A stretch of DNA of 64,000 nt from Sphingomonas hankookensis (GCF_022664465.1 NZ_JAKREV010000001.1:434001-498000); one strand, 5' to 3'. Positions 44,093-52,669 are shown, counted from the stretch's first letter. Notes: a model not told the origin generated them from the sequence alone. Numbers and translations: made by a program.

Positions 44093-46011
44093 GCGCGGAC
44101 TTCGGCGGCTCCGCTCTCGTTCCACCGCAGCGCCTGCAGCACGGTATCGACGATCTGCGGCGCGTTGAGGCCGGCTTCGTCATATTGCTTCTGCGGCGAG
44201 TCCTGATCCTGGAACGTATCAGGCAGGCGCATCGTGCGTAGCTTAAGGCCGGCGTCGATCAGGCCGGTGTCGCTGGCGAGGGTCAGGACGTGCGCGCCGA
44301 GCCCGCCGACCGAGCCTTCCTCGACCGTCACCGCCACTTCATGGCTGGTCAGCAACCGGCGGATCAGTGCTTCGTCGAGCGGCTTGGCGAAGCGCAGGTC
44401 GGCGACGGTGGTCGACAGCCCCTTCGCCTCCAGTGCGTCGGCGGCTTTCAGCGCTTCCTCCAGCCGGGTGCCGAGCGACAGGATCGCGACCTTGTGCCCT
44501 TCGCGGACCAGCCGGCCCTTGCCGATCTCCAGCTTTTGCGGGACCTCGGGCAGCGCCACGCCGGTCCCGTTGCCGCGCGGATAGCGCACCGCGATCGGCC
44601 CGGCATCATATTCGGCGGCGGTATAGGTCATGTGGACCAGTTCCGCTTCGTCCGCGGGCGCCATCACCACCATGTTGGGCAGCGTGGCGAGATAGGTCAC
44701 ATCGAAGCTGCCGGCATGGGTCGCGCCGTCGGCACCGACCAGCCCGGCCCGGTCGATCGCGAAGCGGACGGGCAGGTTCTGGATGCAAACGTCGTGCACG
44801 ACCTGGTCGTAGGCGCGTTGCAGGAACGTCGAATAGATCGCGCAGAACGGCCGCATCCCCTGTGCGGCGAGGCCAGCGGCGAAAGTCACGGCATGCTGTT
44901 CGGCGATGCCGACGTCGAAGAAGCGGTCGCCATGCTCTTTGGCGAACCGGTCCAGCCCGGTGCCCGACGGCATCGCGGCGGTGATCGCGCAGATGCGGCT
45001 GTCGCTGTCGGCCAGCTTGCTCAGCGTATGGCCGAACACATTCTGATACTGTGGCGGGCCGGCAGGCGCCTTGACCTGCGTGCCGGTGATGACGTCGAAC
45101 TTCTGCACACCGTGATATTTGTCGGCGGCGGCTTCGGCCGGGGCATAGCCCTTGCCCTTCTTCGTCACGACATGGACGAGGATCGGGCCCTCCGCGGCAT
45201 CGCGGACATTTTCCAGCACCGGGATCAGGTGGTCGAGATTGTGGCCATCGATCGGGCCGACATAATAAAAGCCCAGTTCCTCGAACAATGTCCCGCCGGT
45301 CGCCATGCCGCGAGCGAATTCGTCGGTCTTGCGCGCAGCAGTATGCAGCGGGCGCGGCAGCTTGCGCGCGATCTTTTTAAGCGTTTCACGCAGGCCCAGA
45401 AACTCGCGGCTCGACACGATGCGCGACAGATAGGCCGACAGCCCGCCGACCGGTGGGGCGATCGACATATCGTTGTCGTTGAGGATCACGACGAGGCGAT
45501 TGCCAGCCTGTTCGGCGTTGTTCATCGCCTCATAGGCCATGCCCGCCGACATCGCGCCGTCGCCGATCACGGCGATGCCCTTGCCCGGCGTGCCGGCGAT
45601 CTTGTTGGCGACGGCAAAGCCCAGCGCCGCAGAGATCGAGGTCGAGCTGTGCGCCGCGCCGAACGGGTCGTATTCGCTCTCCGACCGCTTGGTGAAGCCG
45701 GACAGTCCCCCGCCCTGGCGCAGCGTGCGGATACGGTCGCGGCGGCCGGTCAGGATTTTGTGCGGATAGCATTGGTGGCCCACGTCCCACACCAGCCGGT
45801 CGGCCGGCGTGTCGAAGACGTAGTGGATCGCGACGGTCAGTTCGACGACGCCCAGCCCGGACCCCAGATGGCCACCGGTGGTGCCGACCGCGCTGATCGT
45901 TTCGTGCCGCAGTTCGTCGGCGAGTTGCCGCAAATCACCGGGAGCCAGCTTGCGGAGGTCGGCGGGCGTGTGAACGGTGTCGAGCAGCGGCGTGCTAAGT
46001 AGGTCGGCCAT
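44089..46011 (-). CDS. dxs: 1-deoxy-D-xylulose-5-phosphate synthase
   Basis: A 640-aa TPP enzyme, first step of the MEP isoprenoid pathway. [14 protein letters not shown] (substrate His), [17 protein letters not shown] (TPP-Mg), [18 protein letters not shown] (catalytic Glu) and RYPRGNGTG are present. ATG 46009-46011 is preferred over GTG 46012-46014. Shares a unit with the membrane-protein gene. Confidence 0.97.
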   Translation of the reverse strand: MADLLSTPLLDTVHTPADLRKLAPGDLRQLADELRHETISAVGTTGGHLGSGLGVVELTVAIHYVFDTPADRLVWDVGHQCYPHKILTGRRDRIRTLRQGGGLSGFTKRSESEYDPFGAAHSSTSISAALGFAVANKIAGTPGKGIAVIGDGAMSAGMAYEAMNNAEQAGNRLVVILNDNDMSIAPPVGGLSAYLSRIVSSREFLGLRETLKKIARKLPRPLHTAARKTDEFARGMATGGTLFEELGFYYVGPIDGHNLDHLIPVLENVRDAAEGPILVHVVTKKGKGYAPAEAAADKYHGVQKFDVITGTQVKAPAGPPQYQNVFGHTLSKLADSDSRICAITAAMPSGTGLDRFAKEHGDRFFDVGIAEQHAVTFAAGLAAQGMRPFCAIYSTFLQRAYDQVVHDVCIQNLPVRFAIDRAGLVGADGATHAGSFDVTYLATLPNMVVMAPADEAELVHMTYTAAEYDAGPIAVRYPRGNGTGVALPEVPQKLEIGKGRLVREGHKVAILSLGTRLEEALKAADALEAKGLSTTVADLRFAKPLDEALIRRLLTSHEVAVTVEEGSVGGLGAHVLTLASDTGLIDAGLKLRTMRLPDTFQDQDSPQKQYDEAGLNAPQIVDTVLQALRWNESGAAEVRA

Positions 46012-46097
46012 CACCCTTGCCTAGCGCAGGCGGAACCGACTGTCGATTGCTGGCGTATGTCGCGTCGGACAAACCCCGCATATGGTTCGATAAAGGG

Positions 46098-46559
46098 TCA
46101 GTCCTTGTTGCAATCTGCACAAGTCCCGCGCACTTCGATCACCGGACGCACCGGCTTGAACCCGGCACCCGATGCCGCGGCGCGGACGGTGCCGGTGATC
46201 TTGTCGTCGTCGATATGCGTCGTCTGCCCGCATCGGTCGCACACCAGGAAGATGCAGTCGTGCAGGCAATCGGGATGGGTGTTCGCCAGATAGGCATTGG
46301 CGCTTTCTACCCGCCGCGCGAGGTTCGCGTTCACGAACAGGTCGAGGATGCGATAGACGCTGTTGGGTGCCACCCGCCGCCCTTGCGCCTTCGACACCGC
46401 GTCGGCAATGTCATAGGCGGAGGCGGGTTTGTCGAACGAGGTCAGGACGTCGAAGATGCTGGCGCGCATCGCCGTCCATTGCTCGCCGGCGCGGGTCAGC
46501 GCAGCCTCTGCCGCCTTGTTCCACGCGGTCCCGTGTCGTTCGTGATGTTCGTGCGCCAT
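46098..46559 (-). CDS. zur: Fur-family regulator, Zur-like
   Basis: 153 aa. N-terminal winged helix RASIFDVLTSFDKPASAYDI and VAPNSVYRILDLFV, then metal-site residues in HPDCLHDCIFLVCDRCGQTTHIDD and CADCN. The CxxC pairs fit structural zinc of Fur-type proteins. Adjacent MerC-family gene and a Zur-box-like sequence at 47009 favour zinc over iron. Start ATG 46557-46559. Confidence 0.8.
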   Translation of the reverse strand: MAHEHHERHGTAWNKAAEAALTRAGEQWTAMRASIFDVLTSFDKPASAYDIADAVSKAQGRRVAPNSVYRILDLFVNANLARRVESANAYLANTHPDCLHDCIFLVCDRCGQTTHIDDDKITGTVRAAASGAGFKPVRPVIEVRGTCADCNKD

Positions 46560-46599
46560 GGGCCTGAGATAGGCACCGCGGCCGATCGCGGCAAGCGCC

Positions 46600-46980
46600 T
46601 CAGCAGCCGGCGCGACGGTTGAGATAATGGCCGAACGCCAACAGGGCGACGCCGGTCAGCGTCGCAATCGCTTCGGGCACACCGTGCGGCAGGGTCAGCG
46701 CCAGCGCCATGATGCCGAGCCCGACGCCGCCGATCACGGTCGGCAGGCGCTGGCCATGGCGCAGATACCCGGCGCCGAGCGCGATGACACCGAGCAGCAC
46801 CGCGAACATCAGCCCGACTTCGTGGATCGCCGGGTGCAACAACGCACCGCCGACCGACGCCAGCAGCGCCATGAACGCGATCGTTGTCACGCAATGCACC
46901 GCGCACAGCGCCGACAGCAGCATACCGGCCCGGTCGAGACGACCTTCGTGCAACCAGGATCGGGCGGCGGAGCTGCGCAT
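46600..46980 (-). CDS. MerC-family membrane protein
   Basis: 126 aa, four TM helices. MLLSALCAVHCVTTIAFMAL has the CxxxHC pattern of MerC-type proteins, and LRHGQRLPTVIGGVGLGI follows. A metal-related role, possibly Zn uptake or sensing, is suggested by the adjacent Fur-type gene. ATG 46978-46980; an in-frame ATG at 47026-47028 would add 16 residues but overlaps the Zur-like site. Confidence 0.82.
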   Translation of the reverse strand: MRSSAARSWLHEGRLDRAGMLLSALCAVHCVTTIAFMALLASVGGALLHPAIHEVGLMFAVLLGVIALGAGYLRHGQRLPTVIGGVGLGIMALALTLPHGVPEAIATLTGVALLAFGHYLNRRAGC

Positions 46981-47008
46981 CGCCGCCCTATGCCGCAAAT
47001 CGCGCGAA

Positions 47009-47021
47009 GTTACAACATATC
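47009..47021. promoter_or_regulatory. Zur-box-like palindrome
   Basis: GTTACAACATATC agrees at 11 of 13 positions with the GTTATAACATAAC-type palindrome I associate with alphaproteobacterial Zur boxes. It lies 29 bases before the MerC-family start. Activity inferred. Confidence 0.45.
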
Positions 47022-47099
47022 GCTTCATGCCGGGGGTAACGATGCGGGACCGGATCGGTTCAGTGTGGGCGGAAATGTCCGAATGGCAAATCGCACATC

Positions 47100-47178
47100 C
47101 GTTGCCCCAGCGACGGCCGGACCTTCCGCGGCGAGCGCGCGCTGCCTTACCGGGATCGCAGCCTGCGCTGGGATGACG
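47100..47178. repeat. CCCCAGCG...CGCTGGGATGACG repeat, copy 2
   Basis: Starts GTTGCCCCAGCGACGG, ends GCTGGGATGACGTG, centre GCGGCGAGCGCGCGCTGCC. Same family as 31386-31468. Confidence 0.8.
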
Positions 47179-47229
47179 TGCGAAAGTGGTCCGGACTGCC
47201 GTGGGCGATGGAGTACAGATTCGATAGTC

Positions 47230-47310
47230 CGTCGCCCCAGCGAAGGCTGGGGCCTCTCGCGGCGAGGCGCGCGCTTCCTTACTGAGACCCCAGCCTTCGC
47301 TGGGGTGACG
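47230..47310. repeat. CGTCGCCCCAGCGAAGGCTGG repeat, copy 3
   Basis: CGTCGCCCCAGCGAAGGC ... GCGGCGAGGCGCGCGCTTCC ... CCAGCCTTCGCTGGGGTGACG. The best-preserved copy: the outer arms are perfect complements. Confidence 0.85.
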
Positions 47311-47342
47311 AGCGTGGTCGGCCACTGCCCCCAAGCTTGCCC

Positions 47343-47609
47343 TTACCGCTTCCTCGTCACCATCAGGTCGGGCTTTTTCGGCGGCTTCCATCCAGCGGGC
47401 GGTTCGACGCGTTGACGGCTGGTACCCAGCCCCATCGCGCCCGGTTGCTGACGGGTCAGCCCGGCCGTATCCGCTACCGACGCCGCCCCGCCATCGGCGC
47501 CGCCGCGCAACAGGTTGATCCGGTCGCGCAGGCGCGAGGCCGTTTCGAAATCCATCGCGGCGGCGGCGGCTTCCATCTGCTGGCGCAGAGCTTCGATCGA
47601 GTCGGTCAT
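47343..47609 (-). CDS. UvrB/UvrC-motif protein
   Basis: 88 aa. The N-terminal UVR motif DSIEALRQQMEAAAAAMDFE with TASRLRDRINLL (residues 3-34) is the paired-helix domain found in UvrB, UvrC and small proteins such as ClpC adaptors. The rest is Pro/Gly-rich and ends in KKPDLMVTRKR. Function unknown. ATG 47607-47609. Confidence 0.82.
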   Translation of the reverse strand: MTDSIEALRQQMEAAAAAMDFETASRLRDRINLLRGGADGGAASVADTAGLTRQQPGAMGLGTSRQRVEPPAGWKPPKKPDLMVTRKR

Positions 47610-47640
47610 CCGCTTGCAACGCATGACGACGCCCCACGGA

Positions 47641-47955
47641 TCACTGCCAGTCGAACGCCAGCGGTGCCTCGCGAAACGCGAAGCGGTCGAGGTGGCGGGC
47701 GACGGCGCCTTTCAGCCCGTCGAGCTGTTCGGATGAGGTCGCGTCGATCCGCACGGTCAGCGCGTCGCCGGCATCGAACGTCACCAGCGCATCGCCGGGA
47801 TGGTCCGCGCCGCGTGCATCGCGCGGGAAGACGACGGTGCCGTGATCGGCATCGAACTCGACGGTCAGGTTGTGCTGCCAATGCTTGCACAACTGCTGCA
47901 GATAGCGGCTGGCATTCGCCGTCGGCACGACCGCGGTGGTGGTGAAGTCGCTCAT
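47641..47955 (-). CDS. DUF2218 protein
   Basis: 104 aa: SRYLQQLCKHWQHNLTVEFD, FDADHGTVVFP, VRIDATSSEQLDGLKGAVARHLDRFAF and APLAFDW at the end, which is the DUF2218 family. In many proteobacteria such genes pair with siderophore or PadR-type loci. Start ATGA overlaps the PadR stop, so it is under the same operator. Confidence 0.88.
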   Translation of the reverse strand: MSDFTTTAVVPTANASRYLQQLCKHWQHNLTVEFDADHGTVVFPRDARGADHPGDALVTFDAGDALTVRIDATSSEQLDGLKGAVARHLDRFAFREAPLAFDWQ

Positions 47956-48503
47956 AGCCGTTCGACCTTCTGGGCTGCCTCGTCGAGGATCGCGGCGACG
48001 GCGTGGAGCGTGTCGACGTCGACATTCTCCCCCGACAGCCGGTGGTGGAGCGCGGCGCGCAGATTGGCGCGGGCGCGGTGGATCGGGCCGGCATCGGTGC
48101 GGGCACGATGCTCGCCCAGCGCCTTCAGCCGCGCGAACAGGTCGGCGACCTGATCGGCATCGGCCGCCAGCTGTGCGGTGCCCGCTTCGGTCACGGCGAA
48201 GCGCTTGCGGTTGCCCTCGCTCGCCTGTTCCTCGATCAGGCCCATATCGGTCAGCAGCGTCAGCGTCGGATAGACGACGCCAGGGCTCGGCGCATAGGCA
48301 CCGCCGGTATCGGCCTCCACCGCGCGGATCAGGTCGTATCCGTGCCGCGGCGCCTGCGCAATCAGCGCCAGCAGCACCAGCTTCAGTTCGTCGCCGCCCA
48401 GCACCCGGCCGCGCGGTCCGCCGCCGTGCCGGCCACCATGGCGCCCGCGACCACCCATGCCCGGACCGCCGGTCCAAGACGCATATCCCATTCCAAAACG
48501 CAT
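47952..48503 (-). CDS. PadR-family transcriptional regulator
   Basis: 183 aa from ATG 48501-48503 (MRFGMGY), with GGAGA eight bases upstream; ATG 48507-48509 is adjacent to it and less likely. Gly/Arg/His-rich N-terminus, then winged helix LVLLALIAQAPRHGYDLIRA, APSPGVVYPTLTLLTDMGLI, RKRFAVTEAG and a C-terminal helical domain. Probable autorepressor through the palindromic GATATATC pair just upstream. Confidence 0.92.
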   Translation of the reverse strand: MRFGMGYASWTGGPGMGGRGRHGGRHGGGPRGRVLGGDELKLVLLALIAQAPRHGYDLIRAVEADTGGAYAPSPGVVYPTLTLLTDMGLIEEQASEGNRKRFAVTEAGTAQLAADADQVADLFARLKALGEHRARTDAGPIHRARANLRAALHHRLSGENVDVDTLHAVAAILDEAAQKVERL

Positions 48504-48514
48504 AATCATTCTCC

Positions 48515-48541
48515 GATATATCTTGGACATCTAGATATATC
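48515..48541. promoter_or_regulatory. PadR operator: two GATATATC palindromes
   Basis: GATATATC at 48515-48522 and 48534-48541, separated by 11 bases; each is self-complementary. They lie between padR-type gene and rarA, 12 bases before the regulator's ATG. Confidence 0.75.
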
Positions 48542-48600
48542 TCAAAACGGTTTGCGCAAGAGGTGGTTTCGGCTTTTCCGCGAGCGCCTATATTGGCGCC

Positions 48601-49908
48601 ATGGCCGACCTCTTCGCCGACTTCGCCCCACCCCCGCAGGACACGCCGATCGGCGGGCCACTGGCCGACCGGTTGCGCCCCGCCGCGCTGCCCGAAGTGG
48701 TGGGACAGGATCATCTGACCGGTCCCGACGGGGCGATCGGGCGGATGGTCGCGGCGGGAAAGCTGTCGTCGATGATCCTGTGGGGACCGCCGGGCACCGG
48801 CAAGACGACGATCGCCCGACTGCTCGCCGATGCGGTGGGCTTGCGTTACGCGCAGATTTCGGCGGTATTCTCCGGCGTGGCGGACCTGAAAAAGGTTTTC
48901 GCCGAGGCACGCGATCATGCGCGGATCGGCAAACGCACCTTGCTGTTCGTGGACGAGATCCACCGCTTCAACCGCGCGCAGCAGGACGGCTTCTTGCCCT
49001 ATGTCGAGGACGGCACCGTCACGCTGGTCGGCGCGACGACCGAGAATCCGTCGTTCGAACTGAACGCCGCGTTGCTCAGCCGGGCGCAGGTGCTGATCCT
49101 CCACCGGCTGGATGCCGCCGCGCTGAACGAACTGCTGTCGCGCGGCGAGGCGATGGAGGGGCGCCCCTTGCCCCTCGACGATGCAGCGCGGGCGGCCTTG
49201 GTGGCTAGTGCGGATGGCGACGGGAGGTTCCTGCTCAACCAGGCGGAGACGTTGTTTTCGATTCACCTGCCGGAGCCGCTCGATCCGGCGGGGTTGTCAG
49301 CGCTGTTGCAGCGGCGGGTCGCGGTGTATGACAAGGACCGCGAAGGGCATTACAATCTGATCTCGGCGCTGCACAAATCGTTGCGCGGATCGGACCCGCA
49401 AGCGGCGCTCTATTATATGGCGCGGATGCTGACCGCGGGTGAGGAACCGCTCTACGTGCTGCGCCGGCTGACCCGCTTCGCCAGCGAGGATATCGGCCTC
49501 GCCGACCCGCAGGCGTTGGTGCAATGCCTTGCCGCCAAGGATGCGTACGAGTTTCTCGGCAGTCCCGAGGGCGAGCTGGCGATCGTGCAGGCGTGCCTGT
49601 ACCTCGCCACCGCGCCCAAATCGAACGCGGCATATACCGCGCAAAAGGCCGCGTTCCGCACCGCGCGCGAAACGGGGTCGTTGATGCCGCCGCCGTCGAT
49701 CCTGAATGCCCCCACCCGGCTGATGAAGGATATCGGCTATGGCAAGGGCTATGCCTATGACCATGATCAGGCCGACGGCTTTTCGGGCGCGGACTACTGG
49801 CCCGAGGAGATGACCGCGCAGCGCTTCTACGAACCGACCGGGCGCGGGTTCGAACAACGCATCGCGGAGCGGATGGCGTGGTGGGACGAACGCCGCCAGA
49901 CGTCGTGA
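48601..49908 (+). CDS. rarA: RarA (MgsA) replication-associated recombination ATPase
   Basis: A 435-aa AAA+ clamp-loader-like ATPase at stalled forks. Walker A WGPPGTGKTTIARLL (62-75), Walker B LLFVDEIHRFNRAQQD, sensor GATTENPSFEL, and the tetramerisation part ALYYMARMLTAGEEPLYVLRR. The family usually lies with leuS or serS; here it is followed by two overlapping small genes. Start ATG 48601. Confidence 0.95.
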   Translation: MADLFADFAPPPQDTPIGGPLADRLRPAALPEVVGQDHLTGPDGAIGRMVAAGKLSSMILWGPPGTGKTTIARLLADAVGLRYAQISAVFSGVADLKKVFAEARDHARIGKRTLLFVDEIHRFNRAQQDGFLPYVEDGTVTLVGATTENPSFELNAALLSRAQVLILHRLDAAALNELLSRGEAMEGRPLPLDDAARAALVASADGDGRFLLNQAETLFSIHLPEPLDPAGLSALLQRRVAVYDKDREGHYNLISALHKSLRGSDPQAALYYMARMLTAGEEPLYVLRRLTRFASEDIGLADPQALVQCLAAKDAYEFLGSPEGELAIVQACLYLATAPKSNAAYTAQKAAFRTARETGSLMPPPSILNAPTRLMKDIGYGKGYAYDHDQADGFSGADYWPEEMTAQRFYEPTGRGFEQRIAERMAWWDERRQTS

Positions 49909-50249
49909 ACGGCTGGGCCGATATCATGGCAATCGGGCTGGCGCTGCCCGGCGTGGAGGAAGGTACCAGCTATGGCCAGCCCGCGCTGCGGTTTCGGGGC
50001 AAGACGCTGGCGGGTACGACCGCGCCCGATTCGGACAGTTTCGTGCTGCATGTGTCGCTGGCCGAAAAGGAGGTGCTGCTCGACACCGATCCCGCGACCT
50101 TCTGGCAGACCGATCATTATCGCGACTGGCCAGCGGTGCTGGTACGCTACGGAACGCCGGTGACCGATCGGATCGCGCTGCTGCTGGAACGGGCATGGTG
50201 GGACCGGGCGACGCTCACCCAGCGTCGTGGACGGGGCGAGCGGCCCTGA
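49905..50249 (+). CDS. MmcQ/YjbR family protein
   Basis: 114 aa from GTG 49905, overlapping the rarA stop as GTGA. LALPGVEEGTSYGQPALRFRG, then KEVLLDTDPATFWQTDHYRDWP and RALLLERAWWDRA-like C-terminal helix, define the MmcQ/YjbR CyaY-like family of unknown DNA-related function. Coupled to rarA. Confidence 0.87.
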   Translation: MNGWADIMAIGLALPGVEEGTSYGQPALRFRGKTLAGTTAPDSDSFVLHVSLAEKEVLLDTDPATFWQTDHYRDWPAVLVRYGTPVTDRIALLLERAWWDRATLTQRRGRGERP

Positions 50250-51112
50250 CGCGCCGTTTCACCCGCTTCGCCGCGATCGACTGGTCGGGACAGGCGGTTG
50301 CGCGGCCGAAGGGGCTGGCGGTCGCCGAACTGGTCGATGGGGCACCGACACTGGTCGTGCGCGACGGCGGCTGGTCGCGCGGTGCGATCCGCGACTGGCT
50401 GGCGGCACTGGCCGAAGAAGGCGCCGACATGCTGATCGGGCTGGACCTCTCCCCTGCTCTGCCGTTCGTCGATCGGGGAAGCTACTTCCCCGGCTGGGAC
50501 GCGGCGCCGGGCGATGCGCGGGCGTTGTGGGCGCTGGTCGACGCGCTGGCGGCGGACGATCCGCATCTGGCAGCGACGTCGGTGGTCGCGCACGACGAGC
50601 TGTCACGACATTTCCGGCGACAGCGCGCGTGCGGCGACCTGTTCAGCGGTGGCCGCGGGCGGTTGCGGGTGTGCGAGGAGCGGCAGCTGGCGGCGCAGCT
50701 GTCGCCGACCAGCTGCTTCAACCTGGTCGGCGCGGCGCAGGTCGGCAAGTCGAGCCTGACCGGCATGCGGGTGCTGCAGCGGCTGGACGGCACGGTCCCG
50801 ATCTGGCCGTTCGATCCGGTGCCCGATAGCGGGCCCGTGCTGGTCGAAATCTACACGACCATCGCCGCGCGGGCGGCGGGGGTGCGCAAGGGGCGGAGCA
50901 AGCTGCGCGATGCGGCGTCGCTCGATGCGGCGCTGGCGGTGCTGGGCAATCGGCCGCATGTGCCGATCGGGCGCTATGACGATCATGCCACCGATGCGTT
51001 GCTGAGCGCGGCGTGGCTGCGCGCGGTCGCCGGGGATGCGGCGTTGTGGCGGCCGGACGCGATGACGGCGGAGGTCGCGCGGACCGAGGGGTGGACGTTC
51101 GGGGTGGTGTGA
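50195..51112 (+). CDS. DUF429-like / RNase H-fold protein
   Basis: 305 aa. From about residue 19: TRRFTRFAAIDWSGQAV resembles the DUF429 opening (IDWSGA), then ADMLIGLDLSPALP, and YDDHATDALLSAAWLRA towards the end, with acidic residues as in RNase H-like nucleases. A possible metal-dependent nuclease; unproven. The start is uncertain: ATG 50195 overlaps the MmcQ gene by 55 bases and no ATG or GTG fits nearer the domain start (CTG 50246). Confidence 0.7.
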   Translation: MVGPGDAHPASWTGRAALTRRFTRFAAIDWSGQAVARPKGLAVAELVDGAPTLVVRDGGWSRGAIRDWLAALAEEGADMLIGLDLSPALPFVDRGSYFPGWDAAPGDARALWALVDALAADDPHLAATSVVAHDELSRHFRRQRACGDLFSGGRGRLRVCEERQLAAQLSPTSCFNLVGAAQVGKSSLTGMRVLQRLDGTVPIWPFDPVPDSGPVLVEIYTTIAARAAGVRKGRSKLRDAASLDAALAVLGNRPHVPIGRYDDHATDALLSAAWLRAVAGDAALWRPDAMTAEVARTEGWTFGVV

Positions 51113-51124
51113 AGTGGGTCGCTT

Positions 51125-51221
51125 CGTCATTCCCGCGACGGCGGGAATCCATTGCCGCTGACGTCGATGATAGACTCGCTACCGTTGCGTTTATGGATCC
51201 CCGCGTTCGCGGGAATGACGG
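51125..51221. repeat. CATTCCCGCG...CGCGGGAATGACG repeat
   Basis: CGTCATTCCCGCGACGGCGG arm and CCCCGCGTTCGCGGGAATGA arm about 55 bases apart, between the DUF429-like gene and tRNA-Thr. Same family as the left part of 28526-28622. Confidence 0.78.
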
Positions 51222-51280
51222 TCGGTCGTGGTGCAGCCCGTTGTCTTACGCCCCACCGCTTGATACACGACCCACGGCGT

Positions 51281-51354
51281 GCCCCGTTACGTTAATGGTA
51301 AACGGCTTCCTTTGTAACGAAGAGACGCGGGTTCGATTCCTGCACGGGGCACCA
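51281..51354 (+). tRNA. tRNA-Thr (anticodon TGT)
   Basis: Acceptor stem GCCCCGT/ACGGGGC, D-arm CGTT-AATGGTA-AACG, anticodon arm CTTCC-TTTGTAA-CGAAG with anticodon TGT at 51311-51313, T-arm GCGGG-TTCGATT-CCTGC, variable loop of four bases and encoded ACCA at 51351-51354. The anticodon stem has a C-C mismatch at its loop end (positions 31-39). Confidence 0.85.
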
Positions 51355-51355
51355 G

Positions 51356-51637
51356 TCAGTTGAGGCTCGCCTGCAACCGCGCCGCGAGGTCCTCCAGCGT
51401 CACTCCGGCCAGCTGATCCGCCCCCTCGTCCGCGCGCAGCACGGTGGCGAGGTTCAGCAGAATCTGCGTGACATGGTCGATCGACTGCAGGCCGGTCAGG
51501 TGCCGGCGCAACGTCGCCTCGTCGCTGCCCAGTTCGAAGGCGAGGTCGCCGAGCATCCGCGACGCGCGCTCCAGCTCCCCCGCCATCGCCTCGCCCAGCG
51601 CGGGCGAGGGTGGCTGCTGCATGGCCAGCGCGCTCAT
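51356..51637 (-). CDS. Small helical chemotaxis protein with CheZ/CheT-like DxxxQ motif
   Basis: 93 aa, last gene of the chemotaxis operon; ATG overlaps the upstream cheB-like stop (ATGA). Predicted all-helical with an N-terminal Pro/Met-rich part. GLQSIDHVTQILLNL holds D54-x3-Q58, the spacing of the active-site pair in CheZ phosphatases and in the CheZ-like CheT of Sinorhizobium. No other CheZ, CheX or CheC gene is visible. Phosphatase role is inferred only. Confidence 0.55.
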   Translation of the reverse strand: MSALAMQQPPSPALGEAMAGELERASRMLGDLAFELGSDEATLRRHLTGLQSIDHVTQILLNLATVLRADEGADQLAGVTLEDLAARLQASLN

Positions 51638-52635
51638 TTCGAGCACAGTTTCAGGATGCCCGCGGCAAGGCCGTCGCCCGCCACCGGCTGCGTCACCATG
51701 CCGCGCGACAGTGTGTGACCGCCACCGCTCTCGGCCGGCGAAAAGGCATAGCCGCCCGCGCCCAGCATCGCCTTCAGCCCGCCGCCGCCGTCTTCGCTGC
51801 CGTCGATCAGCAGCACGCCGGCCGCGTTCGATCCCGCCGCCTTGGCGGCAGCCGCGAACAGCAGCGAGATCGACGGACGCTCGCCCGCCACCGGATCGCG
51901 CGCCAGGAGGCGCAGCTTGCCCGAGGGCCAGGCGTCGATGACGAGGTGATGGTCGCCCTGCGGCGCGAAATAGATCGTGCCCTGTTCGATCGCCATGCCG
52001 TCCTGCGCCACGACGACCTTGGGCGCCACCTGCGACCCGAGCTTGGCGACCATGCCCTCGACCAGCCCCGCGCCCAGATGCTGGACGACGATCGTCGGCG
52101 GGCAGTTGGCGGGGAACTCACCGAACAGGTTGAACAGCGACGCGGTGCTCGACGCATCGCCGCCGACGACCAGCAGGCGGCCGTTCCAGTCGATCGGACG
52201 CGCCGCCGACGTGGTCTTCTTGGCGGTCTTCGTCGGGGCGTTGCGCGCCGATTTGATGCGCTTGCCCAGCTTGGCGATGATCGCGTTCAGCTCGGCCGGG
52301 GCGGCGACGCGCGGCTTGGGCAGGCAGTCGATCGCGCCCAGCCGCAGCGCCTCGATCGTCTCGCCCGCGCCATCGGTCGTGCGGGTCGAGAACATGATGA
52401 CCGGCATCGGCTTCGTGTCCATGATCTCGGCCAGATATTCGATGCCGCTCATGCCGGGCATTTCGACGTCGAGCGTCATGACATGCGGCTTGAGCGATGC
52501 GACCATCGACCGCGCCTCTTCCGCGCCATCGGCCAGCCCGACGACCTCCACGCCCGGAATCCGTTCGAGCGCGCCGGAAATCAGCGCTCGCATGGTCAAC
52601 GAGTCGTCGACGACGAGAACCTTGGTGCTGGGCAT
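51634..52635 (-). CDS. CheB-like protein lacking the catalytic serine
   Basis: 333 aa. Receiver with D56 (TLDVEMPGMSG) and a methylesterase-type domain. At the serine site, canonical IGASTGG reads VGGDASS (D160 in place of Ser). H186 (VVQHLG) and D282 (SEDGG) of the triad are kept. So it is probably not an active methylesterase. It may act as a phosphate sink, CheR/CheA partner or scaffold. Same operon as canonical cheB at 54068-55105. Confidence 0.88.
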   Translation of the reverse strand: MPSTKVLVVDDSLTMRALISGALERIPGVEVVGLADGAEEARSMVASLKPHVMTLDVEMPGMSGIEYLAEIMDTKPMPVIMFSTRTTDGAGETIEALRLGAIDCLPKPRVAAPAELNAIIAKLGKRIKSARNAPTKTAKKTTSAARPIDWNGRLLVVGGDASSTASLFNLFGEFPANCPPTIVVQHLGAGLVEGMVAKLGSQVAPKVVVAQDGMAIEQGTIYFAPQGDHHLVIDAWPSGKLRLLARDPVAGERPSISLLFAAAAKAAGSNAAGVLLIDGSEDGGGGLKAMLGAGGYAFSPAESGGGHTLSRGMVTQPVAGDGLAAGILKLCSK

Positions 52636-52669
52636 GATGTGATGGTCCCTAAAACTGTTACGCGGTACG

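Larger units (their letters stand above)
47022..47342. other. Repeat-bearing intergenic region between the MerC gene and the UVR-motif gene
   Basis: About 320 bp without a gene. Two copies of the GTTGCCCCAGCG.../CGTCGCCCCAGCG repeat fill 47100-47178 and 47230-47310. Confidence 0.65.
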
